In this document: in pieces, positions 58,171 to 64,000 of the stretch
Layout of the letters: the number at the start of each line of letters is the position of its first letter
Numbering within the stretch: position 1 is the first letter of the stretch
Assembly (NCBI RefSeq): GCF_901709675.1
Contig: NC_051091.1
Coordinates: 1,053,967 to 1,117,966 of the forward strand
Direction of reading: 5' to 3'
From: Syngnathus acus
Taxonomy: Eukaryota > Chordata > Actinopteri > Syngnathiformes > Syngnathidae
DNA: 64,000 nt
Made by a program: the position numbers and the translations under genes
The notes under the pieces: model-generated
Told to the model about the DNA's origin: nothing
Databases searched by the model: none
Seen by the model: the letters and a program-made list of their open reading frames with translations, nothing else

Positions 58171-58382
58171 ATGACGTTTGTTTGGATTTGGTATCCACAT
58201 TTCAAGCAGTTTTCAAAAGTCGGATTTCATTAAAGTCGAAATAGGTCAGCGGCACAAAAAAAGGCCGCGTCTCTTTGTTGACTTGCAAGAAATCCAACTG
58301 GCATCTGGTCATAATTATCTCTCCTGTGAAACAACTGGTATCCCATTTGATTAGTTTCCACCCACCACTTCATCTCATGAGC

Positions 58383-58431
58383 TGTTTGTTTGTTTGTTTG
58401 TTTGTTTGTTTGTTTGTTTGTTTGTTTGTTT
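58383..58431. repeat. (GTTT)n microsatellite
   Basis: About 12 units of TTTG downstream of tafa3. Confidence 0.97.
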
Positions 58432-58589
58432 TCAGCAGTAGTTGAAATAACAGTGTCTACAAAGAGCTTTTTCTTCTTTGTTGTTTTGGATCCAAATGAT
58501 TTTCCCCCGGGTGGTGCTGCATCTCACAATCACCAAAAGTTGTCAGTCCAAAGACAATAAAAGTGTCAGCTTGGAGAAGTACAAGTAGA

Positions 58590-59290
58590 GGGTCAGATGA
58601 TGGATGAATAACTGGATGGATCGATGAGAGTGATTGGTGGACAAGAAGGATGGATGGTGTGTAGGAGTGAATGGGTACAATGGATGGATGGACATCATGT
58701 AGGAATGAATTGGGTTTTTTTTTTTTTTTGATAAGGTGAATCAACCGGCAGATTGATTGGTGGAAATATGGAAAGGTGGCTGACTAATGGAAAACCTGTG
58801 CAGATGAATCTATGAAGACAAGAGAGATGGACATTCAAATGGATGGATTAGTATAAAGTGGGTGGAAAGATGGTGACCATGATTGATGGGCGTATACATT
58901 TGGATGAATGTTGGCAGGGCTGACTGGATTGAAGAATTGGATGAATAGCTTTGAGGAAAAGATGAGTGGATAACTCAATAGTTATGGATGTTATACTTGT
59001 TTTTATTGATTTAGTGAATTGGCAGGGTGGATGAATAAATATGGAATAAAGGAGTGAATGGCTGAGGCTTTGAAAACAAAGACTGGATGGACTGATTGGA
59101 TACAGAAGATGGAAAAATAATGGATGGAGTTGCTCAATTGATTTGGGAAAAAATGTGGAGATGGATGATGACAAATTGGAGGAAAGAGTTGGGTGGATTC
59201 TGGAATGGGCGGGGCTTGGATGACGGACGGACGGACGGACGGATTCTTTTGATGAGTGGATGGTAGCTGATAAAAGCAGACTATTTTATC
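58590..59290. repeat. decayed GGAT-type repeat field
   Basis: About 700 bases saturated with diverged TGGATGGA/GATGGA/TGAATG words, interspersed with unrelated short insertions and ending with a clean CGGA array (59222-59243). It looks like a long, old tetranucleotide array that has accumulated mutations. The Ser/Pro/His-rich minus-strand frames here are artefacts. Confidence 0.75.
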
Positions 59291-59639
59291 CCCATTTTCT
59301 AGCATCTTTTCCATATGACAGATAAAAGAATCCAATTAAAACACGAAGCCACCCTTATCAGAACTTGAGTCATTGCCGAGGGCGGCACTTCCAACACGAT
59401 TGCAAGTCAAGTTGCCATGGTGACCTCCTCATCCAGCCACCTATTCAGCGTATAGCTTACATCAAAGCGGAGCTGCGTCCGAATCCCCTAAAAGCCACAG
59501 CACCATGTTGCGGCCAAATATCAACATTTCAACCACAATTTTGCGCTGATAAGTCTCGACTCCATCAAAGAACCACTTTCACTTTCTGGCTGTAATTGAA
59601 ACATGAACATTCAGGGCAGAAAGATCCTTCTTTCAAACA

Positions 59640-60140
59640 TAATTAATTAGGCAAAAAAAGAGCGTTTCAACGCTCGCACCCACAAATCCAGCCCACCGGA
59701 TGGCGTGGAAAGGGGGGTGTTTAGTGATCCAACTTGTTTGGTTAGAAATCATTAAATTACAGTAATGACTAATTTCTCATTCCTGCATGCGAGCCACCCG
59801 AGACCGCTGCGGATTTAATAAAGAGCCGGCGATGAATTACAAACAGGCGGCGGCAAAGGCTTCATGATTATACAGAGTCATTCAAAAGTGCATTAATAAA
59901 ACAATACAGAAACATCGCTAAATCATTTGAGATAAAGCTTCTTTGCATAATTCATTAAGATTAATCAGAGCGGGGGAAAGAGTGAGAAAATAGCAATCCG
60001 TCCCATGGAAGTATCCTTTTCTCTCTGCAAACATTGACGCAAATCTACCCTTGGATCTGACAATTAACCTCTGTGCACTTTACAGGCCCTTCGGCGGAGA
60101 AAATACAATCCTCCAGTCATTTACCTTTATGCGCAATTAT
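59640..60140. promoter_or_regulatory. candidate conserved non-coding element downstream of tafa3
   Basis: About 500 bases with no repeats and no open frame, and dense homeodomain-type cores (AATTAATTAGG, GTGCATTAATAAAAC, TTCATTAAGATTAATC) beside GC-rich words. Texture typical of deeply conserved enhancers; unverified. Confidence 0.35.
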
Positions 60141-60267
60141 TTTCCATTGATGATGAAAGAGCTGTTCGTGGCAAAGCTCCTCTGGGTTTTGTTGCTTTGT
60201 CATAAAAGACCTTGAGTGGAAATGTATCCAGCGTGTTTTGACACCGCGGTTGAGAGAATTGGCTGAT

Positions 60268-60300
60268 TGCCATGCCATGCCATGCCATGCCATGCCATGC
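60268..60300. repeat. (TGCCA)n pentanucleotide repeat
   Basis: Six and a half perfect pentamer units. Confidence 0.95.
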
Positions 60301-60725
60301 TGTTGACTCTGGCAGTTTGCTTCTCTCTAGTCAAATGAGCTATGTACTTGAGTAGGGACTTTACGCAGACCAGCTAAGTCTCAAATTGGTTTGGAATGCT
60401 GGAAATTCGACCGCCTTTTACGGATTTCCCACATCATATCACCGAGTTAAGCAAGGAAGAATTTTATAGCTATCTATTATGAAAAGGATTCGGAGAGAAA
60501 AACATTCTGAATTTTGCCACATTACGGTCGCTGCCTTTGACTCGGCAGCTGTTCTTCGTAAAGATCTACCATTTTCAATCTGCCATTACCGTTTCAAGGC
60601 CCAATGCTAAGAAGAGCTGCAATGCTAGTCGTTCTGACTTTAATCATAGTTTGCAGTATCTGTTTTTATCCATCTTTCTGCTTTTCTTCATGCTTAGGGG
60701 TGCAACTTCAGCAAATAGTAGCTAC

Positions 60726-61434
60726 TAGGGATGGGCGGATCGATACCAAAATATCGATATATCGATCCAAGCTGCTCATTTTTGAGTATCGATCTCCCTA
60801 GCTAAAATATCGATACTTACAATTATTTAATTATATTTTTCCTCATTTTTTTCTGCTCCAATTTGACGACTTGCACTCATGCTAGCACTACTTTTCCTTC
60901 CGCCTGCTGCACCGGCGTGTCCTGCTCTGCTCTGCTCCCGCCCCCTTTTCTCACAAGCCAAGCCCTCCTCCTCCGCCCTCCGTTCCAATCCAAACAAACA
61001 CAAACAAGCATGGCCACGGCGGCGGCCCAGTCCGAACGCAAGAGAAGTCTGGTTTGGGGATATTATATTTTACTTAATAACAACGAGGCAAAATGTGAAA
61101 TATGTCACAAAACAATTAAATATTGTGGCAACACCACAAACTTGGTTAATAATTCATGTACATGACGTAATACTTTTTTCTACAAAATTCAATAGATGAC
61201 TCTCCAAGAGCAAGTATCATTTGCAGTGAAACACCTGCTGTAGTATACAAATGTGCAGGTCAATAGTCACATGTAAGGCACAAAATATTGATGCAGCATG
61301 CCACTGCATTTAAAAAAAAAATTTGGGCGGGAAATTACACTTCCGGTATCGATATCGGATCGTTATCGGGTATTTTGGGCAGGAAATACTTGGTATCGGA
61401 TCGATTCCAAAATCATTGGTATCGCCCATCCCTA
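60726..61434 (+). mobile_element. non-autonomous hAT transposon with BED-finger remnant
   Basis: A 709-base element with terminal inverted repeats: left TAGGGATGGGCG; right end the exact inverse CGCCCATCCCTA. It is flanked by a perfect 8-base duplication GTAGCTAC (60718-60725 and 61435-61442), the hallmark of hAT elements. Subterminal regions are dense in ATCGAT-like words, as expected of transposase-binding repeats. The interior keeps a truncated transposase start. This appears to be an internally deleted derivative of an autonomous ZBED-type hAT, mobile only with a transposase supplied from elsewhere. Confidence 0.88.
61010..61165 (+). pseudogene. truncated hAT transposase N-terminus (partial BED zinc finger)
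   Basis: A 51-codon frame starting MATAAAQSERKRSLVW within the hAT element. It shows the BED-finger pattern: aromatic W16 and Y18/Y19, the zinc-binding pair C29-x2-C32, then G40-x-T-x-NL (G40, T42, N44, L45). It stops (TGA, 61163-61165) before the expected histidine pair, so the finger cannot fold fully, and no catalytic domain follows. The reading breaks off where sequence similarity to a coding exon ends, consistent with an internal deletion. Confidence 0.75.
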
Positions 61435-61449
61435 GTAGCTACTTGTGCT

Positions 61450-64000
61450 AGATCATTTGCACGAGACAGGACCACCCCCACAAAATACTGACATGTTGAA
61501 ATGACTTTGGGCTATTTTGACAGAAGCCACATTGAATCACTTGGGAAACTGTTTCACAATCTAAAAATCAATGCATATGATGTTACCTTTAAAGACACAG
61601 GTTTGTGCGGTGGGAATTTGTGTTTTGAATAATAGCCGGTGTTTTCTCTTCCCCCCAATCTGTATTTGACAAAAATCTCTTCAAGGGTTTATGCAGTGCT
61701 TAGCTGTCTGTCACTACTCAACAAGTGCCAAAACTTGTTCCGTTGAATCACAAGCATGCAGTCAACTGGTGTTGTGTTGCTCCTGATAATGAAATTCTTT
61801 GCGGCGGTTTCTAATAGCGTGTGTAGGTCATTAGTTTATAGCTAGTGTCACTGCGGCTTTTACACGCGGACGCCTCTCAAGCTGTTGATTAAAATCCTCC
61901 CACTCCCCCTGCCCGAAATGAATTCCCCGCCTGACCAAATAGAGCGGATTGGGAAATAAAACGAGTCAAATATTTCATGTAGGTGTTATTAGATGCGGGT
62001 GACTTTTTTGACTTTGTGTCAATGTGGATGTTGTTGTTTAGTTCCAATCAGCTGTTTCCTTCACCTCTCATTGCCGTTGTGGATGTGACACTACATTGTT
62101 CTAGTGCAAAAGCATATCTTTGGATTTGAGAAGGGGATATTTTCTGGTATTTAAAAAAAAATACAACATTTCTTTGGAGCAGTGGAGTTCCACAAGTTAG
62201 TGGTCTTGAACCACACAGATTTCAATTCCAATTTAAAGCTCAATCAATTCCCTTGACGTGAAACTGCCACATTTATATTTTGCATCATTGTGAAAGAAAT
62301 ACTTGAAGTTTAATTTTCTCCTGTCAAATCATAAAAATAATAATAACACCAACACAATGACCATTTAAAATGCGAAACATGAAGGGGCTCACACTTTACC
62401 TAAGTGCTCTGATACAAGAGCAAGCTCTCACTTACACAAACACCATCTGCTACATTTATCTTGACGGAATGAATTAGTTTGGAAAAGCTGTCAGATACAC
62501 CAAACTAATTCGATTTTCTCGTGTCATAATGAAAGCTGACAGACTAATGAAAAACAGCTTAATCTCCAAAACACCCAAGATGAGCTGCAAAAGCCTGGCC
62601 AAAAAAACTCTTGCACTTTATGTGCTATATTCTCATTATTTATTTTTATATCTGTATATGTGTTATTTGTTCCCCCAAAAGAGGATGTTCTAATTCGTTT
62701 GGTGTCAGAGTCAGGATGTTATTTCTTGCAGCTTGAAGTGTTACGCTTCACCAAACAGTTTATTTCCGAGTGAGCTGTGTCGCTCTCTCAGTATCCCGAG
62801 GCCTAATGGGATTATCCCGCTCCAGGCAAAAAAACACGGATGCTGGGAAATTCTCCTATCAAAGTATTGCTGGTGTACCTGACGCCATGTTTTTCCACGC
62901 TGGGCTGGGCCCGGCCCGTGAGGCGATTAGCCCGTGAATGATGACGATGCAGGCATGGCAGCTGCTTCGGCCAAGTCACTGACACATCAACAGTCACCTT
63001 TTTTCTTCTGATGACATCTTAACAGCTCATACTGTACTTTCACGAGCATTCGCAACACGTCTTCTGCAAAGTGGGCGGCTGAAAAAAGGGGCGGGGGGGG
63101 TCTCGAGAATTGCAATTGACCAAAACTCGCTTGAGATGACAAATGTGTTTTTGTGTCGCCAAATGGAATGGAAGGATTGATGAATGACCTACGATTAAAA
63201 AAAAATCTAATTTATAACCAATCTCATAACCTCCATAAAACTATTTAATGAGCCCCCGATGTCAAAAGATCAAATGAAAGAATGCTTCACAACTCATCAC
63301 GGTAAATGACTTATGACTAAATGAATAATGTGGTGGTTGTGTTTTATGATGCAAAAATATCAAAGAACAGAACCACGTGCTGTATGACCCTGTGATTTCA
63401 AAGGATCGAATGGCGGCGCATTTCTCATCTTAGCAAGTTATGCAAATGATTGTAGAATGTTTCACTACTTTAAGGCCAACATGTGAGATAGCAAAGAAAA
63501 ATGAAAGGCGTTGAATTCACAAATGGGGCCTTTTTTCATGCCCAGCTAGTTCAAAGAGCAGTCTGTCAAGGTTTTCCAGATTATCTTGATCGTAGGATTA
63601 TGTTGGAATGTAACCTGTAATAAATAACCTAGCTACATTAGTTTTATGCTCATGTTGGAATGTAACCTGTAAGCTTGTCCCATCCTACACAACGTCGTAA
63701 AACACCCCCTGCTATGCTTTGACTAGAGGTCAAGGGCTTCAACTCCATCCATCCAGTCCACTCTCACCCCCACCCTGTTTCTTATTAATAAAAATAAAAA
63801 GTCAGACCTCATTCGATCATCGCTGTACGCACAGCGACGAATGGCTCTCCATTTGCAAATGCTTAAAAAGGGCATACTGTCTCCCGTGTGGTTCTTGCAA
63901 GATAAATTAGAGTGAGCACCACTCTAACACAGTCGGGTAACTATGCGCAATGGTGGCGGTTTTTTGGGTTTGGTATTTACGGAAACCGGCATCATTAGAA
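61450..64000. other. downstream intergenic DNA, no gene seen
   Basis: AT-rich with no recognised exon. It contains a 21-base direct repeat (63600-63620 and 63652-63672) and a G-rich run near 63090. Short frames only. Confidence 0.5.
63600..63672 (+). repeat. 21-bp direct repeat, two copies
   Basis: Identical 21-base copies (starting ATGTTGGAATG, ending ACCTGTAA) at 63600-63620 and 63652-63672, 52 bases apart. Confidence 0.9.

Overview
The window is vertebrate genomic DNA, almost certainly from a teleost fish and probably a percomorph. Coding sequence is sparse and split by GT-AG introns. The rest is AT-rich non-coding DNA with many long di- and tetranucleotide microsatellites and remnants of fish-type transposable elements. 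There is no sign of bacterial or viral gene organisation.

Two genes can be read, pointing away from each other. On the minus strand at the left edge are the first two coding exons (1871-2169 and 432-603) of a PP2C-type protein phosphatase of the PPM1H/J/M group, most likely ppm1j. The rest of that gene lies beyond base 1. On the plus strand is a complete coding sequence for a TAFA (FAM19A) secreted cysteine-rich protein, best called tafa3. It has four coding exons (35906-36018, 51192-51341, 51961-52085, 57516-57527), 132 codons in total, and a poly(A) signal at 58149-58154. I recall PPM1J and TAFA3 being divergent neighbours on human 1p13, and that is the main reason for choosing these paralogue names over ppm1h and tafa2.

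Layout: 1-2178 ppm1j (intron 2, exon 2, intron 1, exon 1); about 2180-35905 the shared upstream interval, which must contain the ppm1j promoter and the unseen non-coding first exon or exons of tafa3; 35906-58154 tafa3 (introns of about 15.2, 0.6 and 5.4 kb); 58155-64000 downstream intergenic DNA with a decayed GGAT-type repeat field and a well-delimited non-autonomous hAT transposon (60726-61434, perfect 8-bp target duplication, BED-finger remnant).

The most interesting structural observation is a pair of near-identical interspersed repeats in opposite orientation (49272-49565 and 55529-55753). They lie in the introns flanking tafa3 exons 3 and 4, which encode nearly all of the cysteine core. 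Intronic inverted repeats of this kind are known to promote exon circularisation or skipping. No unknown multi-gene system is evident. The other leads are candidate conserved non-coding elements, a few unexplained open frames and small duplications.
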